NCBI RefSeq assembly: GCF_016907555.1 | Contig: NZ_JAFBCE010000001.1 | Coordinates: forward strand, 496,001-560,000 | Reading direction: 5' to 3' | Source: Microbacterium laevaniformans | Lineage (GTDB): Bacteria > Actinomycetota > Actinomycetes > Actinomycetales > Microbacteriaceae | DNA length: 64,000 bases | Shown here: piece after piece, positions 1 through 8,999 of the stretch | Layout: each line of letters begins with the position of its first letter | Numbering within the stretch: the stretch's first letter is position 1 | Program-made: the position numbers and the translations under genes | Notes under the pieces: model-generated | What the model was told of the DNA's origin: nothing | What the model saw: only the letters and a program-made list of their open reading frames with translations | Databases searched by the model: none

Positions 1-801
1 CAGGATGCCGAGACCGGCAAGCCCTGTCGGGTGGAACTGGAAGAACTCGATGTCCTCCAGCGGCAGGCCCTTGCGCCACACGATGCCGACGCCGTCGCCG
101 GTGAGGGTGTGGGCGTTCGAGGTGGTCTTGTAGATCTTGCCGAAGCCGCCGGTGGCGAAGATGACGGCCTTGGAGTGGAAGACGTGGAGGTCGCCGGTGG
201 CCAGCTCGTAGGCCACGACGCCCGCGACCTGGGTGTTGCCGTCGGCATCCTTCACCGTGATGAGATCGAGCGCGTAATACTCGTTGAAGAAGTTGATCCC
301 CAGCTTCACGCAGTTCTGGAACAGCGTCTGAAGGATCATGTGACCGGTGCGGTCGGCCGCGTAGCATGCACGGCGCACGGGGGTCTTGCCGTGGTCGGCG
401 GTGTGGCCGCCGAAGCGGCGCTGGTCGATCTTGCCCTCGGGGGTGCGGTTGAAGGGCAGACCCATGTTCTCGAGGTCGATGACGGCGTCGATGGCCTCGC
501 GGGCGAGGATCTCCGCGGCATCCTGGTCGACGAGGTAGTCGCCGCCCTTGACGGTGTCGAAGGTGTGCCACTCCCAGGAGTCCTCTTCGACGTTGGCGAG
601 CGCCGCCGCCATGCCGCCCTGCGCCGCACCGGTGTGCGACCGGGTCGGGTAGAGCTTGGTGATCACGGCGGTGCGGGCGCCCGGACCCGCCTCGATCGCG
701 GCGCGCATGCCGGCGCCGCCGGCGCCCACGATGACGATGTCGAACTCGTGGTAGTAGACGCCGTCCTTGAGTACGGCCTCGGGATGCTGCTGGGTAGTCA
801 C
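1..801 (-). CDS. sdhA: Succinate dehydrogenase flavoprotein subunit, 3' part beyond window
   Basis: This is the N-terminal 267 codons of the FAD-carrying catalytic subunit of succinate dehydrogenase (complex II), which oxidises succinate to fumarate on the inner face of the membrane. The dinucleotide-binding motif [14 protein letters not shown] lies near residues 22-35. The [11 protein letters not shown] segment that follows carries the histidine expected to bind FAD covalently. The last visible residues include FHPTG of the active-site region. The start is GTG at 801. The gene follows sdhD after a 51-nt gap, so it belongs to an sdhCDA operon. The rest of the gene, and any sdhB, lie left of position 1. 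Confidence 0.95.
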   Translation of the reverse strand, partial: MTTQQHPEAVLKDGVYYHEFDIVIVGAGGAGMRAAIEAGPGARTAVITKLYPTRSHTGAAQGGMAAALANVEEDSWEWHTFDTVKGGDYLVDQDAAEILAREAIDAVIDLENMGLPFNRTPEGKIDQRRFGGHTADHGKTPVRRACYAADRTGHMILQTLFQNCVKLGINFFNEYYALDLITVKDADGNTQVAGVVAYELATGDLHVFHSKAVIFATGGFGKIYKTTSNAHTLTGDGVGIVWRKGLPLEDIEFFQFHPTGLAGLGIL

Positions 802-852
802 GTCAGGAATGCCTTGTCTTCTGCGTCGTCGTGAGCGTCGTGGTGCGCGCGC

Positions 853-1323
853 TCAGCGCGCGGCGCACATCTGGATGAGCCAGTCCGTCGTCGAGTTCTC
901 CACGCCCAGGCACGGGTCGAAGGTGAAGACGACGAGGGTGCCGAGCACAATCAGGAAGCCCGCGGCGATCCACAGCGCCCACACCAGCACCTTGCGGGTG
1001 GTCGCGCCGACGACGTAGTCGTTGACGATCGTGCGCATGCCGTTCGCGCCGTGGATGAGGGCGAGCCAGAGCATCAGCACGTCCCAGACCTGCCAGAACG
1101 GGCTCGCGAACTTGCCGGCGACGAAGGCGAAGTCGATGCCGTGGATGCCCTCGCCGAGCATCAGGTTCACGAAGAGGTGCCCGAAGATCAGCACGACCAA
1201 CAGCACGCCGGAGGCGCGCATGTAGATCCAGCCGATCTTCTCGAGGTTGGCCCCCTTCTTGCGCACCTGCGGGGAGCGCGGTGCGGGGATGGTCTGATCG
1301 TTGCTCGGGGTGAGGGTGGACAT
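853..1323 (-). CDS. sdhD: Succinate dehydrogenase hydrophobic membrane anchor subunit
   Basis: A 156-residue membrane protein with three predicted transmembrane helices (about residues 37-56, 78-98 and 120-142). It is one of the two small anchor subunits of complex II, which bind haem and quinone and hold SdhA/SdhB to the membrane. A histidine in the first helix (LIFGHLFVNL) fits a haem ligand. The start ATG overlaps the sdhC stop by one base (TGATG), so translation is probably coupled. The family is identified from size, helix pattern and position between sdhC and sdhA; sequence conservation of anchors is low. Confidence 0.9.
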   Translation of the reverse strand: MSTLTPSNDQTIPAPRSPQVRKKGANLEKIGWIYMRASGVLLVVLIFGHLFVNLMLGEGIHGIDFAFVAGKFASPFWQVWDVLMLWLALIHGANGMRTIVNDYVVGATTRKVLVWALWIAAGFLIVLGTLVVFTFDPCLGVENSTTDWLIQMCAAR

Positions 1324-1757
1324 CAGTGACCGCCTCCGATGTTCGACAGCACGATGGGGACGTGGCGCGCGGCGAATCCGCCCACGGTCACGACCCACAG
1401 GCCCAGCACGCCCCACCACAGCTGGCGCTGGTGGCGGGTCGCCCACGGCCACAGGTCGACCGCGATGATGCGCAGGCCGTTGAAGGCGTGGTAGACGATC
1501 GCCGCGACGAGGGCGACCTCGCCGAAGCCCATGATCGGGTTCTTGTACGTGCCGATGACCGCGTCGTACGCCTCGGGGGAGAGGCGGATCAGCGCCGTGT
1601 CGAGCACGTGCACGAGCAGGAAGAAGAAGATGGCGACGCCGGTGATGCGGTGCAGCACCCACGACCACATGCCCTCGTTGCCGCGGTAGAGCGTTCCGCG
1701 CGGCGTCTTGGACGTGGTCTGAGCTACCGACGGTGTGACGCGTGCTGGTGCAGACAC
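1323..1757 (-). CDS. sdhC: Succinate dehydrogenase cytochrome b556 subunit
   Basis: A 144-residue anchor subunit of complex II. It carries the SdhC signature SWVLHRITGVAIFFFLLVH (residues 32-50), with histidines suited to haem b binding, followed by two more helices. The start is GTG at 1757, preceded by GGGAGG eight bases upstream, so this gene has a proper leader and ribosome-binding site. It is the first gene of the sdhCDA operon and is coupled to sdhD by a one-base overlap. The upstream region shared with the divergent manC gene holds a perfect 18-bp palindrome that may be its operator. Confidence 0.93.
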   Translation of the reverse strand: MSAPARVTPSVAQTTSKTPRGTLYRGNEGMWSWVLHRITGVAIFFFLLVHVLDTALIRLSPEAYDAVIGTYKNPIMGFGEVALVAAIVYHAFNGLRIIAVDLWPWATRHQRQLWWGVLGLWVVTVGGFAARHVPIVLSNIGGGH

Positions 1758-1913
1758 GGTCGTCCTCCCTTGGTGTGAACGGACACCTCGGCACGGCGGG
1801 GGCTGACATCGGCCCCGGGGTTCACAACGGCACTGGACCCTCGGCGTCGCACACGGGCGCAGTCTTATCCTAAGTCGGCGTTCGAGAGCAGGGCGACGAA
1901 GGCGAGCCTAAGT

Positions 1914-1931
1914 TCTCTCGATATCGAGAGA
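1914..1931. promoter_or_regulatory. Perfect 18-bp palindrome between sdhC and manC (operator candidate)
   Basis: TCTCTCGATATCGAGAGA is an uninterrupted palindrome in the 238-bp divergent intergenic region. It lies 157 bases upstream of sdhC and 65 bases upstream of manC. Two CCTAAGT copies (1869-1875 and 1907-1913) lie on the sdh side. The size and symmetry fit a dimeric repressor site, probably controlling sdh. Which regulator binds is not known from this window. Confidence 0.55.
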
Positions 1932-1983
1932 TCCGGAGCGAAACGGCCTTCTTCACGAAATCGGTCCGTCACGTGCGGCCCGG

Positions 1984-1989
1984 TACCCT
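1984..1989 (+). promoter_or_regulatory. -10 box TACCCT of manC (leaderless)
   Basis: TACCCT ends six bases before the ATG at 1996 and there is no Shine-Dalgarno sequence. Transcription should therefore start at or next to the start codon. Confidence 0.6.
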
Positions 1990-1995
1990 GGCGGA

Positions 1996-3111
1996 ATGGC
2001 CGATCCGATCGACGACTTCTACGCCGTGATTCCCGCCGGCGGTGTCGGCAGCCGCCTCTGGCCGCTGTCGCGCGCCGACGCCCCCAAGTTCCTCCACGAC
2101 CTGACCGGATCCGGACACTCCCTCCTGCGCGACACCTGGGACCGTCTCGCGCCCTTGTCGGGCGCCGACCGCATCGCCGTCGTCACGGGGCGCGCTCACC
2201 GTGCCGCGGTGGAGGAGCAGCTTCCCGGCATCCCTGACCGCAACGTGTTCCTCGAGTCCGAGCCGCGCGACTCGGCCGCCGCGATCGGCCTGGCGGCCGC
2301 GATCCTGCACCGACGCGAGCCGGACGTCATCATCGGATCGTTCGCGGCCGACCACGTGATCCGCGGCACGCGGGTGTTCGAGTTCGCCGTCCGTGATGCG
2401 GTGGAGGTCGCGCGCGAGGGCTATATCTGCACCGTCGGAATCTCGCCGTCCGAGCCTGCCGTCGGGTTCGGCTACATCAAGCGCGGCGGCGAGCTCATCG
2501 TCGACGGCGCGCGCGACGCGTCGCTCGTCGAGCGCTTCGTCGAGAAACCCGACCTCGAGACGGCGAAGCAGTACCTCGCCGATCGCGACTACCTCTGGAA
2601 CGCGGGCATGTTCATCTCGCGCGCCGATGTGCTCCTGGCTGAGATCGAGGCGAACAACCCCGAGCTGCACGCGGGGCTTCTCGAGCTCGCCGAGGCGTGG
2701 GACGACCGCGATCGCCGTGGTCCCGCGGTCGACCGTATCTGGCCCAAGCTGCCGAAGATCGCGATCGACTACGTCGTTGCCGAACCCGCCGCCGAGAAGG
2801 GGCGCCTGGCCGTCGTGCCGGGTCACTTCGACTGGGACGACGTGGGTGACTTCGCCAGCCTCGCCAAGTTGAACAGCGGAGGGCGCAAGAACGATCTCGC
2901 GATCCTGGGCGAGAACGCGCGCATCCTCTCCGATGCCGCGAGCGGCATCGTCGTCAGCCACACCAACCGGGTGATCAGCCTGATCGGGGTCAAGGACATC
3001 GTCGTCGTGGACACCGCCGACGCGCTCCTGGTGACCACGAGCGAGCACGCCCAGCGCGTGAAGGGCGTCGTCGACGCGCTGAAGCTCACCGGCCGCGGCG
3101 ACGTGCTCTGA
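1996..3111 (+). CDS. manC: Mannose-1-phosphate guanylyltransferase
   Basis: A 371-residue nucleotidyltransferase that makes GDP-mannose from mannose-1-phosphate and GTP, feeding mannosylated lipids and glycans. The N-terminal signature PAGGVGSRLWPLSR (residues 13-26) is the GTP-binding loop of GDP-mannose pyrophosphorylases. FVEKPD (181-186) holds the catalytic lysine region and GFGYIKRG (157-164) the sugar site. The protein ends after the transferase and short C-terminal part and lacks the fused phosphomannose isomerase domain of long type II enzymes. It stands alone, divergent from sdhC, and a -10 box six bases before the ATG fixes the start. Confidence 0.92.
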   Translation: MADPIDDFYAVIPAGGVGSRLWPLSRADAPKFLHDLTGSGHSLLRDTWDRLAPLSGADRIAVVTGRAHRAAVEEQLPGIPDRNVFLESEPRDSAAAIGLAAAILHRREPDVIIGSFAADHVIRGTRVFEFAVRDAVEVAREGYICTVGISPSEPAVGFGYIKRGGELIVDGARDASLVERFVEKPDLETAKQYLADRDYLWNAGMFISRADVLLAEIEANNPELHAGLLELAEAWDDRDRRGPAVDRIWPKLPKIAIDYVVAEPAAEKGRLAVVPGHFDWDDVGDFASLAKLNSGGRKNDLAILGENARILSDAASGIVVSHTNRVISLIGVKDIVVVDTADALLVTTSEHAQRVKGVVDALKLTGRGDVL

Positions 3112-3273
3112 TCACGAGCCATCGGGCAGGATGCCGCGTTCGTGTCGGCTTGATTGCGTCTTTGTAACCTTTCGCCCGCACCCGGGTGTGCAGCGTGCAA
3201 ATCCCACGTCACAGTAGGTAACTTCGATCCGTGCGCCCGCGAAATCCGCGGGTCTATCAATGTGGAGGCTGCA

Positions 3274-4398
3274 TTGACCATCTCGACCACCAAGAAGCTC
3301 GCCGGCATCACAGCTGCCGCGGGGCTCATCATCGCCCTCGCCGGTTGCGGCTCGGCCCCGACCCCCGCAGGATCCGGCTCGGCCGCCGCCGGCGGCACCG
3401 TCGTGGACGGCTTCAAGCCCTGCCTCGTCTCGGACAACGGCGGCTTCAACGACAAGTCGTTCAACGAGTCGGCCAAAAACGGGATGGACAAGGCTGCCGC
3501 AGAGCTGGGCGTGAAGCCCCTCGAGGTGGAGTCGAAGTCCGACAACGACTACAAGCCGAACATGGACGCCCTGCTCTCGGGCGGCTGCACGTTCATCGTG
3601 TCGGTCGGCTTCAAGCTCTCCGCGGCGACGATCGACGCGGCCAAGGCCAACCCGAACGTCAACTTCGCCATCATCGACGACTCCGCCGACGGCAACCAGG
3701 ACGGCAAGACGGACGAGCCGAACATCAAGCCTCTCCTCTTCGACACGGCTCAGGCCGCGTACCTCGGCGGCTACGCCGCCGCTGCGTGGTCGCAGGCGTC
3801 GGGCGTGAACAAGGTCGGCACCTTCGGCGGCATGCAGATCCCGCCGGTGACCATCTTCATGGACGGCTTCGTCGAGGGCGTCAAGAAGTACGACGCCGAC
3901 AAGGGCGCGAACGTCCAGTCGTTCGGCTGGGACGCGGCTTCGCAGAAGGGCTCGTTCACGGGTGACTTCAAGGCCAACGACACGGCCAAGCAGACCGCGC
4001 AGGGCATCCTCGACCAGGGCGTCGACGTGATCCTGCCCGTCGGCGGTCCGATCTACCTGTCGGCCAGTGCCGCCATCAAGGACAGCGGCAAGAACACCGT
4101 CATGCTCGGTGTCGACTCCGACCTCGCCGTGGCCGACCCCTCGGTCGCCGACCAGATCCTCGTCTCCGTCATGAAGCGCATCGACACCGCGGTGTACACC
4201 GCCGTGACGCAGGCCGCTCAGGGCAAGTTCGACGGCACGCCGTACGTCGGCACGCTGGAGAACGACGGCGTCGGCCTCTCGTCGTTCCACGACTACGAGA
4301 GCAAGCTGCCGGCCGGTCTGCAGGACGAGCTGAGGGCGCTGCAGGCGAAGATCGTCAGCGGCGAGATCAAGGTCACCTCGCCCAGCTCGCCCAAGTAA
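3274..4398 (+). CDS. BMP-family nucleoside-binding lipoprotein
   Basis: The 374-residue substrate-binding lipoprotein of the ABC importer encoded just downstream. The signal peptide ends in a lipobox (LIIALAGC, Cys25 with this start), so the mature protein is lipid-anchored outside the membrane. The body matches the Bmp/PnrA family: SDNGGFNDKSFNESAKNG near the N-terminus, then FVSVGF-like and GTFGG motifs around a purine-nucleoside pocket. A longer open frame runs upstream to 3154, but GGAGG at 3264-3268 places the start at TTG 3274. A strong terminator follows the gene, and the ABC genes restart from their own promoter, so binding protein and transporter levels can differ. Confidence 0.92.
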   Translation: MTISTTKKLAGITAAAGLIIALAGCGSAPTPAGSGSAAAGGTVVDGFKPCLVSDNGGFNDKSFNESAKNGMDKAAAELGVKPLEVESKSDNDYKPNMDALLSGGCTFIVSVGFKLSAATIDAAKANPNVNFAIIDDSADGNQDGKTDEPNIKPLLFDTAQAAYLGGYAAAAWSQASGVNKVGTFGGMQIPPVTIFMDGFVEGVKKYDADKGANVQSFGWDAASQKGSFTGDFKANDTAKQTAQGILDQGVDVILPVGGPIYLSASAAIKDSGKNTVMLGVDSDLAVADPSVADQILVSVMKRIDTAVYTAVTQAAQGKFDGTPYVGTLENDGVGLSSFHDYESKLPAGLQDELRALQAKIVSGEIKVTSPSSPK

Positions 4399-4409
4399 TC
4401 CACGAGCAC

Positions 4410-4456
4410 GAGAGCGGGGCGTTTCGCCGGGCGGCGAAGCGCCCCGCTCTCTTCTC
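4410..4456 (+). terminator. Rho-independent-type hairpin after the BMP lipoprotein gene
   Basis: GAGAGCGGGGC (4410-4420) pairs with GCCCCGCTCTC (4441-4451), extended inside by CGTTTCGCC/GGCGAAGCG and followed by TTCTC. It lies between the binding-protein gene and the ABC ATPase gene. Confidence 0.75.
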
Positions 4457-4474
4457 GTGCCCGGCCTCTCTGGA

Positions 4475-4480
4475 TAGGGT
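4475..4480 (+). promoter_or_regulatory. -10 box TAGGGT of the nucleoside ABC operon
   Basis: TAGGGT lies seven bases before the ATG at 4488 without a Shine-Dalgarno sequence, directly after the terminator of the preceding gene. Confidence 0.6.
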
Positions 4481-4487
4481 CACACGT

Positions 4488-6002
4488 ATGAAGCTTGAGT
4501 TGCGTGGCATCACGAAGCGGTTCGGATCGCTCGTCGCCAACGACCACATCGACATCGTCGTCGAGCCGGGGCAGATCCATGCCCTGCTGGGTGAGAACGG
4601 TGCCGGAAAGTCCACCCTGATGAACGTCCTCTACGGCCTCTACCGGGCCGATGAAGGTCAGATCCTGCTCGACGACGTCGTCCAGGATTTCCGCGGCCCC
4701 GGAGACGCGATGGCCGCCGGTATCGGCATGGTGCACCAGCACTTCATGCTCATCCCGGTCTTCACGGTGGCCGAGAACGTCATGCTCGGCCACGAGCAGA
4801 CCGGCGCCCTGGGCTCGCTCGACCTCGCCGCCGCTCGCGCACATGTGCGCGCGGTCGCGGCGCGTTTCGGGTTCGATGTCGACCCCGACGCCCTCGTCGG
4901 CGATCTTCCCGTCGGTGTGCAGCAGCGGGTGGAGATCATCAAGGCGCTCTCGCGCGACGCCAAAGTCCTGGTCTTCGACGAGCCCACCGCGGTGCTCACC
5001 CCGCAAGAGACCGACGAGCTGATGTCCATCATGAAGCAGCTGCGCGACGAGGGCACGGCGATCGTGTTCATCACGCACAAGCTGCGCGAGGTGCGCGCGG
5101 TCGCCGATCGCATCACCGTCATCCGTCTCGGAAAGGTGGTCGGCGAGGCCGAGCCCACCGCATCCAACACCGAGCTCGCCTCGATGATGGTCGGTCGCCC
5201 GGTCGAGCTGACCGTGCACAAGAACCCCCCGCACATCGGCACGGGCGGCCTCGAGGTCAGGAACCTTCGCGTCATCGGCGCCGACGGCGTCGTCCTCGTC
5301 GACGACATCAGCTTCGACGTGCGTCCCGGCGAGGTTCTCGCCGTCGCCGGTGTGCAGGGCAACGGCCAGACCGAGCTCGCGGAGGCGATCATGGGTCTGA
5401 GCTCGCACACGACCGGATCGATCAGACTCGACGGCGCCGAACTCCTCGGCCGCAGCGTCAACCAGGTGCTCGCCAGCGGTGTCGGCTTCGTCCCCGAGGA
5501 CCGCGGTGAGGACGGCCTCGTCGGAGCGTTCTCGGTCGCGGAAAACCTCATCCTCGACCGGTCCGACGACCCCGGTTTCTCCCGCTGGGGGACCATTCGG
5601 CGCGGCATCCTCGACGACTTCGCCAAGGAGCGGATCACCGAGTTCGACATCCGCACGCAAGGCCCCGGCCAGGCGGCGGGTTCGCTCTCCGGCGGCAACC
5701 AGCAGAAGGTCGTCATCGCGCGCGAGCTCAGTCGCAGCCTCAAGCTCTTCCTCGCCTCCCAGCCGACGCGCGGTGTGGACGTGGGCTCGATCGAGTTCAT
5801 CCACAAGCGCATCGTCGAAACGCGCGACGCGGGCATTCCCGTCGTGGTCGTCTCCACCGAGCTCGATGAGGTCGTCGCGCTCGCCGACCGCATCCTCGTG
5901 ATGTACCGCGGGCGCATCGTGGGCATCGTGCCGGCGGATACGCCGCGTGATGTCCTCGGCCTGATGATGGCCGGCGAGAACCCGACGGAGGATGCCGCGT
6001 GA
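4488..6002 (+). CDS. ABC transporter ATP-binding protein, nucleoside import (two ATPase domains)
   Basis: The 504-residue energising subunit of a purine/pyrimidine nucleoside importer (NupO/YufO type). It has two fused ABC domains. The first has Walker A GENGAGKST (35-43), Q-loop GMVHQHFML and Walker B VLVFDEPTAVL, but the signature LPVGVQQRVEI replaces LSGGQ. The second has a degenerate Walker A (GVQGNGQTEL), a proper LSGGNQQKV signature and SQPTRGVDVG at Walker B. This asymmetry is usual for sugar and nucleoside importers of this class. The gene overlaps the first permease gene by four bases (GTGA). Confidence 0.93.
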   Translation: MKLELRGITKRFGSLVANDHIDIVVEPGQIHALLGENGAGKSTLMNVLYGLYRADEGQILLDDVVQDFRGPGDAMAAGIGMVHQHFMLIPVFTVAENVMLGHEQTGALGSLDLAAARAHVRAVAARFGFDVDPDALVGDLPVGVQQRVEIIKALSRDAKVLVFDEPTAVLTPQETDELMSIMKQLRDEGTAIVFITHKLREVRAVADRITVIRLGKVVGEAEPTASNTELASMMVGRPVELTVHKNPPHIGTGGLEVRNLRVIGADGVVLVDDISFDVRPGEVLAVAGVQGNGQTELAEAIMGLSSHTTGSIRLDGAELLGRSVNQVLASGVGFVPEDRGEDGLVGAFSVAENLILDRSDDPGFSRWGTIRRGILDDFAKERITEFDIRTQGPGQAAGSLSGGNQQKVVIARELSRSLKLFLASQPTRGVDVGSIEFIHKRIVETRDAGIPVVVVSTELDEVVALADRILVMYRGRIVGIVPADTPRDVLGLMMAGENPTEDAA

Positions 6003-7309
6003 GCACCACGACCGACCCCGCACCCCTGGCACCCGGCGCGGCGGTACCCCCTCCGCCGACGGCGAACCGTGTCATGACCGAGATCCTGCGCGGCAATGTC
6101 GTGACCACGATCCTGGCCGTCGTGCTGGCACTGATCGTCGGCGGTGTGCTCATCGCCGTGACCAACCCGGAGGTGCAGGCGGCATCCGGATACTTCTTCG
6201 CGCGCCCCGGTGACACGCTCTCGGCCGCCTGGACCGCCGTCGCCGGTGCCTACGCCGCGCTGTTCACCGGCTCGGTCATCAACCCGAACGCACCCGACTT
6301 CCTGAGCGCGATCCGCCCGCTCGCGAACACCCTCGGCTTTGCGACACCGCTCATCGCGGCGGCTCTGGGCATCGCCGTCGCCTTCCGGGTGGGACTGTTC
6401 AACATCGGTGCCCGCGGTCAGATGCTCATCGCGTGCGCCGCCGCGGCGCTGGTGACCTTCCAGCTGGATCTGCCCGCGATCATCCAGGTGCCGCTGACGC
6501 TCGTGGTCGGCATCATCGGCGGCGCGCTGTGGGGCGGACTCGTGGGTCTGCTCAAAGCGCGCACCGGCGCGCACGAGGTGATCCTCACGATCATGCTCAA
6601 CTACATCGCCTTCTACCTGGTGTCGTGGATGGTGCGTGTTCCCGAGCTGCTCCAGAAGCCCGATAACATCCAGCCGATCAGCCGGCCCACGCCGGAGAGC
6701 GCGCGCTTCCCGCTCCTGTTCGGCGAACAGTTCAACCAGCTCAACTGGGGCTTCGTGATCGTCATCGTCGCGACGCTGTTCGTGTGGTGGCTCGTTGAGC
6801 GCTCCAGCCTCGGCTTCCGCATGCGCGCCGTCGGCGAGAACCCGCACGCGGCCCGCGCCGCGGGCATCAGCGTTCCCCGCGTCTACATCTATGCGATGCT
6901 GTTCGCCGGCGGCCTGGCCGGTATCGCGGGCATGTGCCAGATCCAGGGCACGGTCACGAGCGGCTTCGACGGCGGTATCGACGCCGGTATCGGCTTCAAC
7001 GCCATCACCGTCGCCCTCCTCGGACGCAGCCGTGCGTGGGGCACGTTCTGGGCCGGCATCCTGTTCGGCGCGCTCAAGGCGGGCTCGTTCCCGATGCAGG
7101 CGCTGCAGCAGATCCCGGTCGACATCGTTCTCGTCGTCCAGTCGCTGATCGTGCTGTTCATCGCCGCACCGCCTCTGATCCGCACGATCTTCTTCCTTCC
7201 CAAGACCGACGCCGAGCGCTCACCGCGTTCGCGTGCCCGCCTCGCGCGGCGCCGCGCCCGCGGCAACGGATCGGATGCCGGCAACGACCAGAAGGCGGTG
7301 GCAGCATGA
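5999..7309 (+). CDS. ABC transporter permease, nucleoside import (NupP type)
   Basis: A 436-residue integral membrane protein of the BPD_transp_2 type, with about eight to ten hydrophobic segments starting near residue 32. The conserved cytoplasmic-loop motif RAVGENPHAARAAGI contacts the ATPase. A 90-residue loop between the first and second helices and a basic C-terminal tail are visible. The start is GTG at 5999, overlapping the ATPase stop. Its own stop overlaps the next permease gene (ATGA at 7306-7309). The two permeases probably form a heterodimeric channel. Confidence 0.92.
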   Translation: MSTTTDPAPLAPGAAVPPPPTANRVMTEILRGNVVTTILAVVLALIVGGVLIAVTNPEVQAASGYFFARPGDTLSAAWTAVAGAYAALFTGSVINPNAPDFLSAIRPLANTLGFATPLIAAALGIAVAFRVGLFNIGARGQMLIACAAAALVTFQLDLPAIIQVPLTLVVGIIGGALWGGLVGLLKARTGAHEVILTIMLNYIAFYLVSWMVRVPELLQKPDNIQPISRPTPESARFPLLFGEQFNQLNWGFVIVIVATLFVWWLVERSSLGFRMRAVGENPHAARAAGISVPRVYIYAMLFAGGLAGIAGMCQIQGTVTSGFDGGIDAGIGFNAITVALLGRSRAWGTFWAGILFGALKAGSFPMQALQQIPVDIVLVVQSLIVLFIAAPPLIRTIFFLPKTDAERSPRSRARLARRRARGNGSDAGNDQKAVAA

Positions 7310-8589
7310 CCGCGCCGGTGATCGCTCCCGAGATCGGAGAGCCGACCGTCGTCAAGGTGCGCGCGATGAAGGTGCCGGTCACCCTCCTGGTGCTCGCCGG
7401 ACTCCTGGGCATCCTGTTCCTTCTCGCTCCCCGCGACGGCGTCACCACGTATCGACTCGCCGAAGCCGGGGCGGCGATCGCTCTGGGCGACGTGAGCGTT
7501 CCGGCGCTGCCCGTCGTGTGGGCGTCGTGGGCGATCGCGACGGCGCTCGCCGTCGTCTCCTTCGTCGCCGCCCGCCGGTATCGTCCGGTCGGGCTCTGGC
7601 TGCCGATCGTCTACGCTGTGCTCGCCATGGTCGCGTTCCTGACGTGGGCCGGTGCCGGCGCGTCCGGCGCCATCACTCTGGTCGGGCTGCTCGGCGGCTC
7701 GATCTCGCTCGCGGTGCCGTTGGTCTTCGGCGCCCTCGGCGGTGTCATCGGTGAACGGGTCGGCGTGGTCAACGTCGCGATCGAAGGGCAGTTCCTGCTC
7801 GGCGCGTTCACGGCGACCGTCCTTTCCAGCATCACGCAGAACCCGTTCGTCGGGCTCGTCGGTGCGATGCTCGGCGGTGTCGTCGTCGCCTTCGCCCTGG
7901 CCGCGTTCTCGATCAAGTACATCGTCGACCAGGTGATCGTCGGCGTTGTGCTGAACGTCTTCGTGTCAGGCCTCACCGGCTTCCTCTACGGCGTCATGCT
8001 CGCCCCCAACACGCAGACGCTGAACAGCCCGGCGCGGTTCGACCTCATCAAGATCCCGATCCTCGGCGACATCCCCGTCATCGGTCCGGCCCTGTTCAAC
8101 CAGACCTTCCTCGTCTACTTCATGATCGTCGTCGTCATCGTCGTGACGTGGGGGCTCTACCGCACGCGCTGGGGCCTGCGTCTGCGGGCGGTCGGCGAGC
8201 ACCCGCAGGCGGCGGACACCGTCGGCATCAAGGTCAATCCGACGCGGTTCTGGAACGTGCTGCTGGCCGGCGCGATCGCCGGCATGGGTGGCGCGTACTT
8301 CACCCTCGTCTCAGTACCGCAGTTCACGAAGGACATGACGGCGGGGCTCGGCTATATCGCCCTCGCCGCGGTGATCTTCGGACGCTGGGATCCGGTGCGG
8401 GCGACGCTCGCCGCGCTGCTGTTCGGATTCGCCACCAACCTGCAGAACCTGCTGACCGTGCTGAAGACGCCGATCCCGAGCGAGTTCATGCTCATGCTGC
8501 CGTACGTCGTCACGATTCTCGCGGTCGTCGGCTTCGCCGGCCAGATTCGCGGGCCCGCGGCATCCGGCAAGCCCTATATCAAGGAGTGA
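7306..8589 (+). CDS. ABC transporter permease, nucleoside import (NupQ type)
   Basis: The 427-residue second permease of the importer. About ten hydrophobic segments are visible. The region after residue 150 contains LGGVIGERVGVVNVAIEGQF, typical of this family, and RAVGEHPQAADTVGI is the ATPase-contact motif. The frame is open upstream to 6934, but that part lies inside the first permease gene. The ATG at 7306, overlapping the preceding stop by four bases, is the supported start. Cytidine deaminase follows after an eight-base gap. Confidence 0.92.
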   Translation: MTAPVIAPEIGEPTVVKVRAMKVPVTLLVLAGLLGILFLLAPRDGVTTYRLAEAGAAIALGDVSVPALPVVWASWAIATALAVVSFVAARRYRPVGLWLPIVYAVLAMVAFLTWAGAGASGAITLVGLLGGSISLAVPLVFGALGGVIGERVGVVNVAIEGQFLLGAFTATVLSSITQNPFVGLVGAMLGGVVVAFALAAFSIKYIVDQVIVGVVLNVFVSGLTGFLYGVMLAPNTQTLNSPARFDLIKIPILGDIPVIGPALFNQTFLVYFMIVVVIVVTWGLYRTRWGLRLRAVGEHPQAADTVGIKVNPTRFWNVLLAGAIAGMGGAYFTLVSVPQFTKDMTAGLGYIALAAVIFGRWDPVRATLAALLFGFATNLQNLLTVLKTPIPSEFMLMLPYVVTILAVVGFAGQIRGPAASGKPYIKE

Positions 8590-8597
8590 CCTCTTTC

Positions 8598-8999
8598 ATG
8601 ACCGACATCGACTGGGACGAGCTGCGCGCCGTCGCCACCGAGGCCATGCAGCGCGCCTACGCGCCCTACTCCCGCTATCAGGTCGGAGCCGCGGCGCTGG
8701 TCAGCGATGGACGCATCGTGTCGGGCTGCAACGTCGAGAACGCCTCCTACGGCGTCGGGCTCTGCGCCGAATGCGCCCTCGTGGGCGATCTGCACATGTC
8801 CGGAGGCGGGCAGCTCGTCGCTTTCGTGTGCGTCAATAAGGAGGGGGAGACGATCATGCCGTGCGGGCGCTGCCGTCAGCTGCTCAACGAGTTCGCCCTT
8901 CCGGGAATGCTGCTGGAGACCGTCTCCGGCATCCGCACGATCGATGAGGTGCTGCCGGATGCCTTCGGCCCGCGCGACCTCGAGGAGGTGTCGCGATGA
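8598..8999 (+). CDS. cdd: Cytidine deaminase
   Basis: A 133-residue tetrameric-type cytidine deaminase that converts cytidine and deoxycytidine to uridine and deoxyuridine. The zinc site is complete: CAE motif with Cys56 and catalytic Glu58, then PCGRC with Cys89 and Cys92. CNVENAS (44-50) binds the nucleoside. AAGGAG at 8581-8586 precedes the ATG at 8598. The gene sits directly after the importer permeases and overlaps deoA by four bases, so imported pyrimidine nucleosides are deaminated and then cleaved. Confidence 0.95.
   Translation: MTDIDWDELRAVATEAMQRAYAPYSRYQVGAAALVSDGRIVSGCNVENASYGVGLCAECALVGDLHMSGGGQLVAFVCVNKEGETIMPCGRCRQLLNEFALPGMLLETVSGIRTIDEVLPDAFGPRDLEEVSR

Noticed and set aside
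3154-3273. N-terminal extension of the BMP lipoprotein to ATG 3154
   Set aside because: It would put 40 residues with four cysteines before the signal peptide. GGAGG followed by TTG 3274 gives a normal lipoprotein signal.
4293-6032. Long open frame (579 codons) on the minus strand opposite the ABC ATPase gene
   Set aside because: Its product is a low-complexity H/D/E/R-rich chain typical of antisense reading of GC-rich genes, while the plus strand encodes a clear two-domain ATPase.
6934-8589. Longer version of the second nucleoside permease starting inside the first permease gene
   Set aside because: The extra 124 residues are an arginine-rich off-frame translation of the first permease; ATG 7306 with the ATGA overlap is the start.
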